Under the pieces are notes generated by a model. The model saw only the letters and a list, made by a program, of their open reading frames with translations. It ran no database searches and was not told the origin of the DNA. A program made the translations under genes and the position numbers. 64,000 nt of DNA from Rotaria sp. Silwood1 (Eukaryota; Rotifera; Eurotatoria; Philodinida; Philodinidae): assembly GCA_905250075.1 (NCBI GenBank), contig CAJNOP010000077.1, positions 197,094-261,093 on the forward strand. Direction: 5' to 3'. This document shows, in pieces, positions 11,967 to 24,466 of the stretch; within the stretch, counting starts at the first letter, position 1; every line of letters starts with the position of its first letter.

Positions 11967-13050
11967 ATGGCTTCAACATATTATGACGATGCCGAACGTT
12001 TTACCTTTCGTAAATCTACTAGACAACCAGAAGAGTATTCTAACCCAGCGTACGAACCCGAGCCCGATCCATCTGCAAAACAATTATCAGCCGTGACACC
12101 ATCTTCATTCAACCGATCAATTGATGGGATGATGCCGCACAAAGAGGCATCCACGATGCGTCGCATTGTTGTCGTACGGAATACGCCAAATCCACAGGTC
12201 GAGTACGGAAAATCGATTGACACGAGTGTATGTAACCAAGAAAAACCATTGGAATTTCGACCGAGAATTACTGATGGGGTGAGATTTTGAACGTATTTAT
12301 TTATTTGTTCCAATGATTTAGAGAGTGTTTTAGCGAACATCTGTCTATGTCATTCGACGACAGATTCCACCGAAAGATGAGAAAAATCCAACAATTTATT
12401 ATTCATCGGTACAAGACTCACTGGTGAAAGATTCATCTGCACCTCTCGAATACATACAAACATCTTCTCCAGATCCAAACTCTCCTGCATCCAACATGTC
12501 ATCTCCTCCGTATCCATACGCTCCTGCATCGCGCACTTCCACTCCTCCAGATTCACCTACTAAAGATTTTTCACAGAGTAAGCAGCTTCCTTCTACTGAT
12601 AGACATTCATTCGGTTCATTTTATCATTTGAAAGCTCTTGTTTTCATCTATGGCTTAAATTTTTGCTAAAAAAGAACGCGTTAATGCTGGCCGGTTTTAT
12701 GCGTTTCGCACCATTTTATTAAGAAGCAGCGAAACGTGTTAAACCGATCAGCATTAACGCGTTTTGCATCGTTTCTTAAGCAGCCACAGATCGGACTTTA
12801 CGAGAACTTGCAGAAAATTAAAAAACGATGAGTCTTTTGTCAGAACTTAATCTGACGAAACGATCCATCCATTCTTGCATTGAATCATATGATTGTTATG
12901 CTACACTTACATAAGTGGAAAGAAAGTTTCAACAAAGCTGAGAGAAAGATTCGAACAAGAGCGCCGCAGATTAGATGTCATGCAGATAAACCACTTAACT
13001 AAAGCAATCGAAAGATACGACTCTTCATTTCACTCTGATTCAGATGTTAG
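11967..13050 (+). CDS. Unrecognised multi-exon gene, disordered N-terminus, coiled-coil-like part
   Basis: Exon 1 (11967-12278) starts MASTYYDDAERFTFRK and is rich in Pro, Ser and charged residues. A 55-nt intron (12279-12333, phase 0) leads to exon 2 (12334 to about 12579), which is Ser/Pro-rich (SSPPYPYAPASRTSTPPDSP), with a probable donor at AGTAAGC. Later coding-like stretches lie at about 12782-12915 (LRELAEN, then an in-frame TAA, then LLSELNLTKRSIHS) and 12920-13050 (KLRERFEQERRRLD, charged and likely helical), ending at a plausible donor GTATAA. The TAA within the third stretch is unexplained: a homopolymer error, an unrecognised intron or decay. The low-complexity N-terminus suggests a scaffold or cytoskeletal protein, but I do not recognise the family. 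A hairpin repeat at 12675-12763 sits in the second intron. Confidence 0.5.
12675..12763. repeat. Intronic foldback repeat, 35-bp arms
   Basis: Arm 1 12675-12709 begins AACGCGTTAATGCTG and ends GCGTTTCGC. Arm 2 12729-12763 is its reverse complement except at about five positions. The loop is 19 nt (12710-12728). The element would form a long hairpin and resembles a miniature foldback element. It lies between exon 2 and the next coding stretch. Confidence 0.85.
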
Positions 13051-14224
13051 GTATAACTATCGATTTACATTAAAAAAAAGTATGCATTGCACTACAGTCG
13101 ATAAAAACTTTTCCTTTTTCCACTGCTTTCGCTCAACAATATATGTATATTAAGAAATGAAAGAAAATGATCATTCTTACTATATACTTCTATCCTCTAC
13201 TAGCAGCTGATCCCATTTATTTCACTATAGTGCCAGAGAACGAGCTGCACTCGTATGATATCCATGTTTCAGACAAACTATAACCTTTGACATTGAGTGA
13301 ACTGTAATGGAAGTAGAGTCTACAATTGAAACTCATCACTAATCACGAAAATGTTTCTTTTTCTGTATGAGATATCTAAGAAGAACCACTACATCAACAT
13401 ATGCATGACTCTGCTAAAAAGTTGACTTACTATTCTCAAACTTTTGATATTCAGGACTGCGTTGATTTAGCGCTGCAAAACGAGTTCTCTCTAAATGAAA
13501 ATACCGTAGAACACGTTTTTATCTCGTGTAAACGTGTTTTACTGCGTTCTTATCTTGACTAGAATTCTCTCTGTAATTGAACTTTAGAAAGCTGCGAAAC
13601 GTGTTTGACTAATAAATGCGTTTAATTCCGTTTTTATGAATAAAAACCGCGTTCTGTGGTGTCTATTTTATGAAATGATACGAAACGGATACGTTTCACA
13701 TAAGAGTTGTGCATCATTTCCTGTATGAACGATGTGCAACTCATGTTTTTCCTGCTGAAGTGCTTGTTATACCTGAAGCGCTGTTAAACGCTGTAGTAAA
13801 ATAAATGAATTTCGCACCATGTTAAGAATGAATGCTGAAAAACATGTTTTCTTCCGAAAACACCAAGAAACGCATTAGAAAAAGTAGCTGCACTTCGTAT
13901 CTTTCCGAAAATCCAGTTTATGAGAGGCGCTTTTTCTGAATGAGGCACGTTTGAGAGTGTTTCGTTTCGAAAACGGTGCGAAACACGTTTGAAAAAAGAT
14001 GCGTTTCGCGGTGCGTTTCATTTGAATTGTTACGCTATGGAGTAGTCAAACGACTCTTATCGCGCCCACTTCATATCGCTCGACTAGTCCTCAAAAATCG
14101 TCGTCCAAGGGTGATGCGTTCAATAGGCAAATTTTTCCGTCTTTCCCTCGTAATAAAGGAACATGAAGGTCATTAGAAATGTTGATTAATTCTCTCTCAA
14201 ATATATTCTATATTGTTCATATAG
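13051..14224. repeat. Diffuse GCGTTTCGC / GCGAAACGTGTTT motif region
   Basis: From about 13440 to 14030 the AT-rich DNA is studded with degenerate copies, in both orientations, of the hairpin-arm motifs (GCGAAACGTGTTT at about 13590, GCGAAACACGTTT at 13978, ATGCGTTTCGC at about 14000). They look like eroded relatives of the 12675-12763 foldback. No exon is convincing here. Confidence 0.5.
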
Positions 14225-14838
14225 AAACTCACTCTCCACAAGCTGGGCGGATACAAACCAAAACGGCGAACATGCAAAACCGACGACAAGCGCGGAGTAA
14301 ACGATCGACCACTGGAGAACCAGCTGTTGAAAGTGTCGATCAAAGTATATCGGTCGGTTCACGAGTTAAATCCGTCAAATCAACCGTGCTTGTCAATTCC
14401 GAACTCAATACTGTAGCTATCATTAATGATCCATTTCGGAGAAGTGTAACGAATAATGAATCAACCAAACATTTGAAGACCGGCAAGAAGACCGAATTTA
14501 AAGAAGAACACCAGCGAGTACGACACAATCGATCTTTTACTCAATCGCATGGTCAGTCCATACAGAAAAAATATCGACCACTACAACCGGGTTCACGATC
14601 AGTGAGCAAATCCAAGAACACAAATCAACCATTATCGCCCAGTAAGGATCTGATCATCGAACTTCCAGAACGTCTTCTCAAAGGACGGCAAATGTCACCT
14701 CGATCGTGCGAATACAATTTGAATAAAATGGTTAAAAATATCCATAACGTTTTTGAAGATGCAAAAAAACGATACAGCGGCAAGATACCCACCAAAGTCG
14801 TAGTTAAAGTGGCCGATAATGACGCGCAGACTACTTGA
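14225..14838 (+). CDS. Unrecognised basic, Ser-rich coding exon (C-terminal)
   Basis: An open frame of about 200 codons after an acceptor-like TTCATATAG at 14224, ending at TGA 14836-14838. The protein is basic and Ser/Arg/Lys-rich (NRRQARSKRSTTGEP; KKYRPLQPGSRSVSKSKN), with a more ordered C-terminal part (PRSCEYNLNKMVKNIHNVF, VVVKVADND). It could be the last exon of the gene beginning at 11967, since strand and style agree, but the phase of the 13051 donor does not join directly, so an exon is missing or the genes are separate. An internal ATG (14272) offers an alternative start. No family recognised. Confidence 0.45.
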
Positions 14839-14983
14839 AAATCGCTCCATTTGTGACGATCATTGTCATTATTCATACTCGGCTTCTATACAGACCTATT
14901 TTTCATCGAACGCATCATTTTTTTTCGTATATAAAGGAGAAACATCTATGTGGCGGTCCTGAAACGAATCTGATCATAGATAT

Positions 14984-15022
14984 ATGGGTGTGTGTGTGTG
15001 GATGTGTGCGTGAGGGTGTGGG
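14984..15022. repeat. Telomere-like block C (G-rich arm, runs into gap)
   Basis: TGTGGG-like G-rich run (GGGTGTGTGTGTGTGGATG, then GAGGGTGTGGG) that stops at the first N of the 100-N gap. The sequence after the gap is unique, so any C-rich partner must lie within the unsequenced part. Confidence 0.75.
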
Positions 15023-15122
15023 NNNNNNNNNNNNNNNNNNNNNNNNNNNNNNNNNNNNNNNNNNNNNNNNNNNNNNNNNNNNNNNNNNNNNNNNNNNNNN
15101 NNNNNNNNNNNNNNNNNNNNNN
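15023..15122. other. Assembly gap (100 N)
   Basis: Exactly 100 N, which usually marks a gap of unknown size. It follows a G-rich telomere-like arm. Confidence 0.95.
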
Positions 15123-15167
15123 CTTGTCTATTTTAATCTCTATCATCAGAGATTAATTGAACGAAAA

Positions 15168-15730
15168 ATGAGTGAAAATGATTTGGCAGCAACAAGAAAA
15201 ACATGTCGAAAACATTGTGGTGAAGGTGGATGTATACCACTCAATGTGAGTAAACTCTTTTGGAATGTTTATCATTCAACATAGTACGATCAGATTTCTT
15301 TTTTTCTTATTATTATTTCTACTCCAAAACATAGAATATTGCAAATTATTGTCTGAAAAATTCCTAGATCGACTTTGGAATTGCTGTGAAAGGTATTGTG
15401 GATGAAGATCATGTGACATTACCTGTACGTCTATCAGTTTCGGCTTGGGATGAACCAAATCCACATCCTGCTTACAATCAAAGTCCTACTGAGATGGATG
15501 GCATTGTGACCGTACGTGATTTAATTGTTGGCAAATCCTATGTTCTTCTCCGATACTCATCTTATGAATATGTACCAACGAAAGGCACCATCAGTGATTT
15601 TCTATTGTCAAATTTTGATGAGAAACATGCATTTGTAGCAAATGATACGATCTACATTTATGAAGATCCAAAGAAAATTCCATCAACAGGATCAGTGTAT
15701 TATCGATGTGTTCTACAACCCGAAGAATGA
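15168..15730 (+). CDS. Small two-exon gene of unknown function
   Basis: Exons 15168-15245 and 15368-15730 (146 aa) with a 122-nt phase-0 intron. The N-terminus is MSENDLAATRKTCRKHCGEG, with four Cys in 26 residues counting the next one. The main exon starts IDFGIAVKGIVDEDHV and contains VRLSVSAWDEPNPHP and VYYRCVLQPEE at the end. It looks like a beta-rich domain (strands such as GKSYVLLRYSSYE). No signal peptide is visible from this ATG, but the frame is open back into the N gap, so upstream exons may be missing. I do not recognise the family. No close neighbour suggests a role. Confidence 0.55.
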
Positions 15731-17963
15731 GTCACCATTAAATTAGCTTCAATTTCATTCCTTGCTGGTGCTTTCTTTTATCGAAAAAATTCGATTGTAG
15801 TAAAACAGACATTACATGGGATAAACATAAGTTTCGTTTATATTGATTTGCATTTTTCAAGGCACATAAATAAATAATATTTTTTTAATCGTGAAATTAT
15901 GTTTTATATAGTTTTGCTGTTTTAAGAAATGAAATTCATCAATTCTCATGGATCCATTTGACAATAAGTGCCATTATCATTTCATGGCAGCCAATACTCG
16001 CACTATAGTTATGGAGAAGTTGCATATGAATTCATGCTCGCCTTTCATCTACACTCGCAAACTAGATTGAGATTCAAAAAACTGTCTAGCAGTATACACA
16101 ACTGTGTCATGGTTATTAGAAAAAAAAATACGAGCAGAAAAGATTTCTGTTCAATAGATTTCAAAATATAGTCAAACGAAACGACGACTACAGATTTTAC
16201 TCGTAGATTAGATCTGTGCATAAATCGAGAATCGCATTCATATGATCATATTCACACAGATGCTCGCCTATCGTCAGTAATACTATGGTTTTTTCTTGTG
16301 AACTTTGTTGCGTAGTATTGTTTTTGTTACATGAGGTTTTAGATTTTGGATAGTTTTGAAATCGTAAACTCCGAACATGATAATTTTTCCCTTGCAATCG
16401 GGTCCTTTAATCTCCAAATACAGATCATGATGGACATCTTGATCTGACAAGAAGATAATATGGTTTCATACGTGTATCCTATGTGTAAATTGTGTGCAAA
16501 ACTGAATCTGAGTTTCTCTCATTTTTTTATAAATTAGATTCGGTATCTGGTATTTTTGTCCTAGTACCTTATGTCTTCTCCACGAACTCCAACAGGAACA
16601 ATTCGCGAGTAACGTTTCGTTCCAAACCAGCGAGAAAAATATGGTTGTGCATGTATTTTGAAATGAAAAAGAAGGACAACTACTTGGATAAATGTGAACA
16701 GGGTGCGAACAAGGGTCTGGTTCTTCATTTCAACCAAATCTACATCTGCTCACACTCTGATTTCAATCCTTATTTCATAGATGAAATAGTTCCAGTACAT
16801 AAATTCTTTACAAAACAGAGAAAGAAATAATCCAATCTACACAAACCTTCACAATATGAAGAAAATAGAACTCCAATATTTTACTCAAAATGAGACAAGG
16901 TATAGTCAAGGTCTTTAGAAATCGAAAAATGATCATCAAAAAGTTTTAAAACCAGGAAAGTGAAGTCCTGCTTCTCTGCTGGTCGTGCCACTATTGTTTT
17001 TGGTAAATTCATACTATAAATCATATTAACTTCAGTCCATACTTTCGTTTTCATAATCATCGATAAAATATGAGGCATAGACTTCTAATATCAAAGGAAC
17101 GACACTGTTTAAACACGATTAGAATTAGTAAAAATATGACTATTTTTAGTGATTCAATCGAAATACACATTTGATTTTCTCTATTCAATTGCACGATATT
17201 ATCGTTGAATCTTCACATTATTTAAATGATATTCCATACAGATGAATTCATTTTGACAATAAATATGTTTGCTTATTTATTATGTGTCACTTAGAATCTT
17301 TGCAACATCGAGTTTTTGTAAAGTTCGAACAGAAAATAAAAATACTCGATATTTATATTTTTATACTTTGAATTTTCTTCATAACCAAACTATATTTGGT
17401 GATTTTCTCTAAATCAACTTTTGAAGAGAAGAATCGAAGTTTTCATCCTTTTTTCCATTTAAAAACACTGAAAATTCAAACACTATTTTTGAAAACTAAA
17501 TAGTCTATTTTGCAGACTATTCAAACTGTAAAATCTTCCCAGAATTTATTTTTTCTGAAGATGTTTAAGTTTTCCAAGAAGTAGAGTTTGCTCATTGCTA
17601 GTTTTGGTAATTGCAACATGATGGAAAAGCAAAACTTTGTGTTTTGGAAATATGAGAATTAACTAATAAATAATTAATTTTAAAATATTTCAATTATTTA
17701 AAGATATGGATGAGGGTAGCGTGTCGTTCTTTATTTTTCTTATGATTCATTCAATGTGTTACTTTGTCATTCTGTGTTTTTTATATGATACGTGGCCTTC
17801 GGCGGTGATTCATTCTGTTTGTCAGCATTAAATCATACACCCCACGACAACAACAACTACGAACAGTTGAATAACTACCACATATTTAAGCGTGATCTCT
17901 ATTCATGTTTTAAAGATAAATATTGAAGGAAAGAGCATAGAGAAATTTTATAAAAAGAATTTA
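15731..17963. other. Intergenic, nothing recognised
   Basis: About 2.2 kb of AT-rich DNA. Open frames at 15968-16171 and 16492-16830 (plus) and 16197-16397 and 16881-17078 (minus) lack domains or splice support. Confidence 0.45.
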
Positions 17964-20503
17964 ATGACGGAAACAATATTGACGACGAATACACCACCAT
18001 CTACTACAATTGTTCACATTAATGTCAAGCAAGAATGTCCAGTTCAGTATGTAACTGTTTACAATGATCGTGCAGAATTAACACGTCTTGTTCGACATCA
18101 TTTCGATAATGAAGGCACTTATGATCTAGTTCTCCAAGGTTTATCACCTTGTGTCGATCTAACTTCATTTCATGTTAGCGGTGGAACAGGCAAATCATGT
18201 ACTATTCTTGAAGTTTCTTATCAAACACGTTACGAAGATCCATCGACATCACAATCTGATACAACACTACTCGATCAATTGCAAGCACAATTAGATGTTG
18301 TTCAAGCAGATGTTGATGAACATGCTCAAGAACTAGATCGACTTAAAAAGCAACGAGTGTGGCTCGATGGAAGAGCATCAAAACTGATGAGTCAAGAAGC
18401 ACCATTGAGTGCAAGTGACCTTGACATAATGGAACAGTTTCTTAACTTTTATCACAAAATGCTCAGCAAAATAGATAAAGAAACAACTCAGGAACAATGC
18501 CAATTGAAAGAATTGAACAGTCGCCGTGATACACTTACAGCCAAAATAAATGAACATGGTTCACAAGCAACGACTAATCGACGCATAGAACAGCGTGAAG
18601 TGTCTATTACTATTTATGTAGGTAGTAGTAAAACAGACATTGCCTTGGAAGTATCCTATTTAATCAGCAATTGTTCATGGAGTGCAAGCTATGATATACG
18701 GGTTGACAGTGAAGAAGGAAGGCAACCAAAAACTCAACTTACTTATTATGGTATTATTGTGAGTATTGTATTATTAAACAAGGATGTTTTCTAATGAACA
18801 ATAGAAATTTTTTGCATAGAATTAATCGAATTTTAATAGTAAAAGTAGATGCTTCTTTCTTATTCTTCACTATTTTATATATTCTATAAATTTGATCATT
18901 TTCGAAGAACATAAAAACTTTCAAATATTTAGAGAAGTCTAATCCTATTTGAAGGAACAAAATATTTTATTTTCTGTTGTCATAATTATTCTATGGTTGA
19001 TACATATATATAGAAGCATTTTTCCAGGAATCTTACATTCCCTGAATCTTTATAACTTCCTAGTGACTTCATATAATTTTGATCATTTTTAGCTCTGTCT
19101 ATATATTTTTATTCATTGTTCGTTTTAGTTCTTTAGATAATAGTTCTAGTTCTCATCATAGGTATAGTGATAGCAAAGATGTTTTCCTATTCAGACGAAT
19201 TCCACAAGAAAATAGATAATTTCAAGTGATCTATTCTTGTTTTCATATCAAATAATCTGATATTTTTATTTTCGTTGTAAAACTAAATTTATCATTCAAA
19301 TGATTTGTATGAGTCTTTCGCATTTCATGACAATCAATTGTGCGTCAAGTGGAGTACAGTCCGAATATGATTTTTTTTATCCGTGGTTTTATATTAGGAA
19401 CTCATAATGAGAAGGCTATCTCTGAAAAATCCATACCTATTATGAATAAATCTCATCATGTATTTTATATACTATATGTAGGTCAATAAAAGTCAAGAGA
19501 ATTGGTCTGATACACAATTTTCATTATCTACAGCAACTCCATCTCTAGGTGGTGCTGCTCCCAAATTGGCCACACTCAAAGTCAACTGCCGTCAGTATCA
19601 TGGTGTTCCACAACGCTTCATGAGTCAATCTGCACAAAGTACATTGTCGATGGGTGGATCATTTAGTAGAGCATCAAGAAAATTATCGGATGTACGTGAA
19701 CAAACATCGCTAATCAGTTCTGCTTCTTCTTACAACGATGATGAAGATACGTCGCAAAGCATTGTCAATGTATTAGGATCAAAAGCTGAAATGAGTTTTT
19801 CGAGCACCAGTTTCACTATTCCTCGTCGATCGACCATCGATGCCGATGTAAGTTTCAATTTGATCTAATAAAGCTTTGATAATTTCAACATTTCTGTCTA
19901 TAAAAGGGTAAACCACACAAGTTGACTATCGGTGTGCTCGATCTTGTTTCAACCTTCAGCTATACAGTTGTGCCTAAACTATCATTACATGCCTATTTGA
20001 AAGCATCAACTTTGAATATATCTGACAAGTATCTTTTAGCTGGGCCTGCATCTATTTTCATGAACAACAATTTTGTTGCACATAGTTCAATCGATAATGT
20101 GTGTATAGGTGATACGTTTGATCTGCCATTAGGTATTGATTCTAGTATCAAAATTGAATATAAACCAGTAAAGAAAACAAGCGATACTCAAGGAATTATT
20201 TCAAAAATTCATCTCAAAACGGTTCGTCACGAAACCCATATAACGAATACGAAGACCCATGAAGTTGTTGTTTTTGTTTATGATCAAGTTCCATTACCAT
20301 CGGATGAAAAGATTAAAGTCAATGTGATTCATCCAGATTTACGACGAAAAGATAATAATTCACAAAATACTATAACATTAAAGGATACCAATAATTTAGA
20401 ATGGAAATGTATACTACCACCAAGAGGCGAATGTCGACTTCCATTCGAATATACAGTCGAGTGGCCATTTGACAAACAAGTTGAATTTCAAGAAGAACTA
20501 TAA
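17964..20503 (+). CDS. DUF4140/DUF4139 domain protein (F37C4.5 / MuiA-like)
   Basis: Exons 17964-18758, 19482-19847 and 19907-20503 encode 585 aa; both introns (723 and 59 nt) are phase 0. The first in-frame ATG is at 17964 (MTETILTT); the frame is open further up only from GTG. Residues 20-100 match the DUF4140 start (VQYVTVYNDRAELTR, then YDLVLQGLSP). Residues 115-205 form a charged coiled coil (LDQLQAQLDVVQADVDEHAQ). The rest is the DUF4139 beta-rich region: SCSWSASYDIRV-like block, ENWSDTQFSLSTATP, VVPKLSLHAYLKA, and a C-terminus with CRLPFEYTVEWPF. Relatives occur from bacteria to animals with no settled biochemical role; a cytosolic protein is likely, as no signal or membrane segment is visible. 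The 723-nt intron is long for this window. Confidence 0.85.
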
Positions 20504-20646
20504 TTTTTTCTCTAATATTTATTCTTGATTATTTTATCTATGATTTGATTAAGAAAATACATGAATTTGAAATAAAATCAAAAACAAATTTTAACTGCTC
20601 CGATATAGTTTATCGAACAATATTATCAGTATTTGCTGTACCTGTC

Positions 20647-20728
20647 GAGGGTGTGAGTGTATCTTTACTCTTGATTTCTACCCAGACACGACACTCATAC
20701 GAATCCCCACATTCATACTCACACCCTC
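20647..20728. repeat. Telomere-like inverted block D
   Basis: Outer arms GAGGGTGTGAGT (20647) and ACTCACACCCTC (ending 20728) are perfect complements; the interior is more degenerate. It lies 140 nt after the stop of the DUF4139 gene. Confidence 0.75.
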
Positions 20729-21087
20729 AAGATAGTATGTAATGAAGAGGGAAAAGGAGCCGCAAAAACTCGCTCTTAAACTTCCACTCACTATTTTCTT
20801 CGAAAACTTACTTGAGCTTCACAAAAGATTTAAAAGAAAAAATAAACTGGAATACAAATTGATATTTTATCATAGATAGAGTATCAAAAAACAAATCTTT
20901 AATGATGATTAAGCCGAAAACAGCCACTCGGTATGCTAATGTATTTACATAAAGAGAAGAACTAAACGTGCGCAAATATTTTCAAGCGTTCTCTTTATTA
21001 AATAAAAATAACTATATTGACAAATTTGTTGATTTTGGTACCGTCGAAATCACGTGAATTCAGAAGACTGAAATCCTCGAATCATAA
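20729..21087. other. Intergenic, nothing recognised
   Basis: About 360 nt between block D and the 3' end of the F-box locus, AT-rich. Confidence 0.4.
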
Positions 21088-24000
21088 CTAGTGATTTGGG
21101 TGCGTTCGTTTCGCACGTTTGTTGTTTACTGATGTATCCGATTGGTTATTCATGCTCTTGCCAAGCCACAAGTGTATTGGATGTGAATGTGTGTCCTTGC
21201 CACAACGAATTCCACATCCTCCACATAGATCTAGCTCTATCTGAGTTTTAACATCTCTTCCCTTTTGCTTAAGCCATTTCTTGATATGATTCTTGAATTC
21301 ATGTATATCAGGTACTTTAAATTTGACACTTGATAAATGTTCAGCTCTTTCCAGTATTATTTTTGCATCGTCTACACCTTGAATACTGCAATCAAGACGT
21401 TTAATATGTCGAGGTAATTTCAAACAGATATCATTAATAATTAGTGCCTCACTCCTCCAACTGTTGTAATGTATTATGATTGAACGAAGATTGGATGCTC
21501 GTTTGAATAGGATTTCCCATGCGGGATCTAAACTAACAATCTTGCAACCCCAGTCAAAGTGTAATTTCAAGTTTTGAACACTAGATAGATTAACTATGTT
21601 TGAAAGATGTTCAATTGAGTCGATCGACCATGTTTGATTAATTATGAGTTGAAGTTCTGTTACATTGGGAAACAAAAAATTCGATGTTGAATGAGTCTAA
21701 AATAAAAAGGTGTATGATTCTACCATGAAATAAGAAAGTCATCTCAACGAACTTTATATTCAAACGAAACAAATTAACTTCAGAACATTCTGTATTGAAT
21801 TCGACAATTTAAGGATTTTGAATCTGTATTTTCTTTTTTTTGAAACTCAAACAATATCTTTTAATGTCTTTCATACAATATTTTATAAAGAAAAATTCTT
21901 TAGGTTTTATTTAGAAAATGGAAAAACTAAAAACTATTTTTGAGCTACCAATAGAAAAGGGTCTTGTTTCAAATCCATCCGATGAAACAGACGTTCGAAA
22001 TATAATGTATATGTCTATTTTAGTGAAAATCGATTGTGAAACTCAACAGTACTTAAATCAAACCAAGGTAGAGCATAGGTGCGAATCTTTTCTTCATTCA
22101 TACTAATATCAGCACCTCACATCATTTATACAGATCTGTCAGAACATGTTGGGTTGAAAACAAAAGAATTTTTACAAGCTTCCATGCCTTTGTTATTTTA
22201 TCATCATAGAATAATAGCTTGCAAGTATTCTTTTCATACAGACCACTGTTCTCTAAAACAGAGAAATAAAGCATTTTCCAATGACTTAAAGTACTTTCGA
22301 GCCCCAAATGGTTAGAAAATTTTAAATCCATATCTCGCCAACATGTTGGACACTACTGAACTGTAGTAATCTTCCAAAGGTTCATAGACTGTAGAGTTCG
22401 GTTCCAGCCGGTTCGGGTCTGATTTTCTTCAGCTTGCGACGGAATCGTCATGAAGTGTCGGTCACACATAAACTAGGGTGTTAGTACAGAAGTGATTCAG
22501 GAAAGGAGTAAGTTACGGCGTTACTAGATCACTTCGCTAGTTCGCTTAAGTAACGAAGTGAAATAGGTTAAATAAGTGGATTTCACTACGAAATTTTGTT
22601 TGCGATGATTCATCGCCATTTGTAGATACTTCATATAAGAATGCAATATCTCAATAACAGTACTACAAGATTGTGAACTATTATAAAGAACATCTAATCA
22701 CCTGCCGGATCATTTCTTGAGTGCAGTTTTTGTCAGAACTAGACTTTGAACTTTCTTTCAATTATTCAAGTTCCATCTATTCTGAGAGATTTATAAATTT
22801 CACTGTGATTTTTGAAAGCGAGTTTGACATCAGTAAATAGCGCATTCAAGAACATTGACAATCCTTCAAAATGAACGGATACCAAAAACTACTAATCGTA
22901 TTGATTTGAAAATGTAAAGTAATGCTTACTTGTTGAGAAATTCCATCAGTTATCATTTCATCCTAACTTAAAGACAGTTTATGTGCATTGACGACGGTTG
23001 TTGCATTGTTTTCAGCGACATTCAACGCGGAATACAAGATCTTGTTTCGAGAATTTGGATACTCGAAATGATTTCGAAAGATTGGTATTGAATATAAATA
23101 GAATTAATGACTATGCTTACTATGCTCATAGTCACACTTGATAAACCAATTTTTATTTTCGAGCCAAATTGGAGTTTGAAATGGTGCAATCAGTGACTCT
23201 ACAGTAGCACGATTGGAATCAAAATCTTGAGAATTGTAAAGCCAGAAGTAAAACTGATTTAATAAAGGTAATTTCGATTGAATCAATTCTTCCCAACGAG
23301 AACTGTCAAAAAATTGATGATCAATTGAATAACGTTGACCTAACAATCGAAGATGCTTTAACATAGGTAAAAGTGAAAGGAGTGATTCAATTTCGTCCAT
23401 TTTTAAATCACTACAGTCATTTATCGAGAGCGATGTTAAATGAATTGTCGATCGAATATCAGAATCTTTAGCAATAGTCATATTGTATCTGTTTTGGTAT
23501 GAAGTTGTTTCAGAACAAGCGTTTGTAGATAAGGTAAATGAATAAAAATAGAATAAACTGTATTCCGATTACACAAAGATATTGTCACATGTTCCAATCT
23601 ACATTGAATAGGCTACTTTATTTCATTTCCAACATTCAAATCTCCGTTGAATTCAAATTTAAGAAGATCATTATGTGAAATGATAGATGATATAAGTGCT
23701 AAATCCAAGTTCTTCCAGTTATAATATCTAGAATAACTACCGGGTGAAACTGAGAATGTTCTAAGAGGACATTTCATTATATGTTTTTGAAATGTTTGAA
23801 ATTCTTGGGTTTCTACATTAATAAGATTTAATGAACGTAGTCGAATGAGCTGATCAATAGAAAATAGAGAAAGAAATAATTTAATTTGATCACTTGTCTG
23901 TAATTCATCCGCAAGCGTAACTGAAATGACATTTTTGGGATCAATAATACATGCCAAGATAGACAGGTCAGATTGTGACATGTAACGGAAGTCTAATCCG

Positions 24001-24176
24001 TATCGATTGTAAGTATTAGAAATGTAGTAGAGCCGTTTGTTCACACACCGAATTGAAAACGAAATTGTCTCTGCATCGAGATGGTCGAAAATTCGATGAA
24101 CCATTTCGATGGGTAATTCTTCAAGATAAGATTTGTTTGTAAAAGACATACGTAAGCCGTAATTCATCGAATACAC
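21088..24176 (-). pseudogene. Broken F-box / LRR-like gene
   Basis: The N-terminal part (24176-23616) carries an F-box at about residues 18-55 (YLEELPIEMVHRIFDHLD). It meets an in-frame TAG at 23615-23613 but continues in the same frame as CRLEHVTISLCNRN and LPYLQTLVLKQL. The frame is then lost between about 23540 and 23500, and resumes one phase away at 23481 (TIHLTSLSINDCSDLKMDEI; LPMLKHLRLLGQR), reaching a possible donor near 23115. A C-terminal exon (21696-21088) follows acceptor TTTTAG: FPNVTELQLIINQTW, then CGGCGIRCGKDTHSHPIHLW. The donor and acceptor phases do not match, and 1.4 kb of unrecognised DNA lies between. F-box proteins recruit substrates to SCF ubiquitin ligases. This copy has at least one stop and one frameshift. 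Confidence 0.7.
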
Positions 24177-24466
24177 AAGTATAATTTAGTTCGTTCTAAT
24201 TATACGTCACGATTACACATTCACGTCTATTATGGACATCTAATGATGTACTGCATTCGAATGCATAAAATGAAAGAAAATAAAAGAATTCTTCGCTTAT
24301 CTATACACCGAAATCTTGAGAAAGAAATGAAACAATGAATCATTACCTTACTTCCGAAATATTACATACAAACGATGTAATAACCAATATTTGGAATTAT
24401 GAAGAAATTAAAACATGACTTTCTTCGACAGCATTAGTTTTTTTCTGACTTGTGGAGAAGGTGGAT
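24177..24466. promoter_or_regulatory. Upstream flank of the broken F-box locus
   Basis: 290 nt of AT-rich DNA between the F-box start and the TTAA foldback element. It would hold the old promoter; no motif is clear. Confidence 0.25.

Noticed and set aside
12826-12866. Hammerhead-ribozyme-like core (GATGAGTC, hairpin, GACGAAAC)
   Set aside because: The invariant CTGATGA is not intact (ACGATGA here), stem III is not seen, and the stretch overlaps coding-like sequence.
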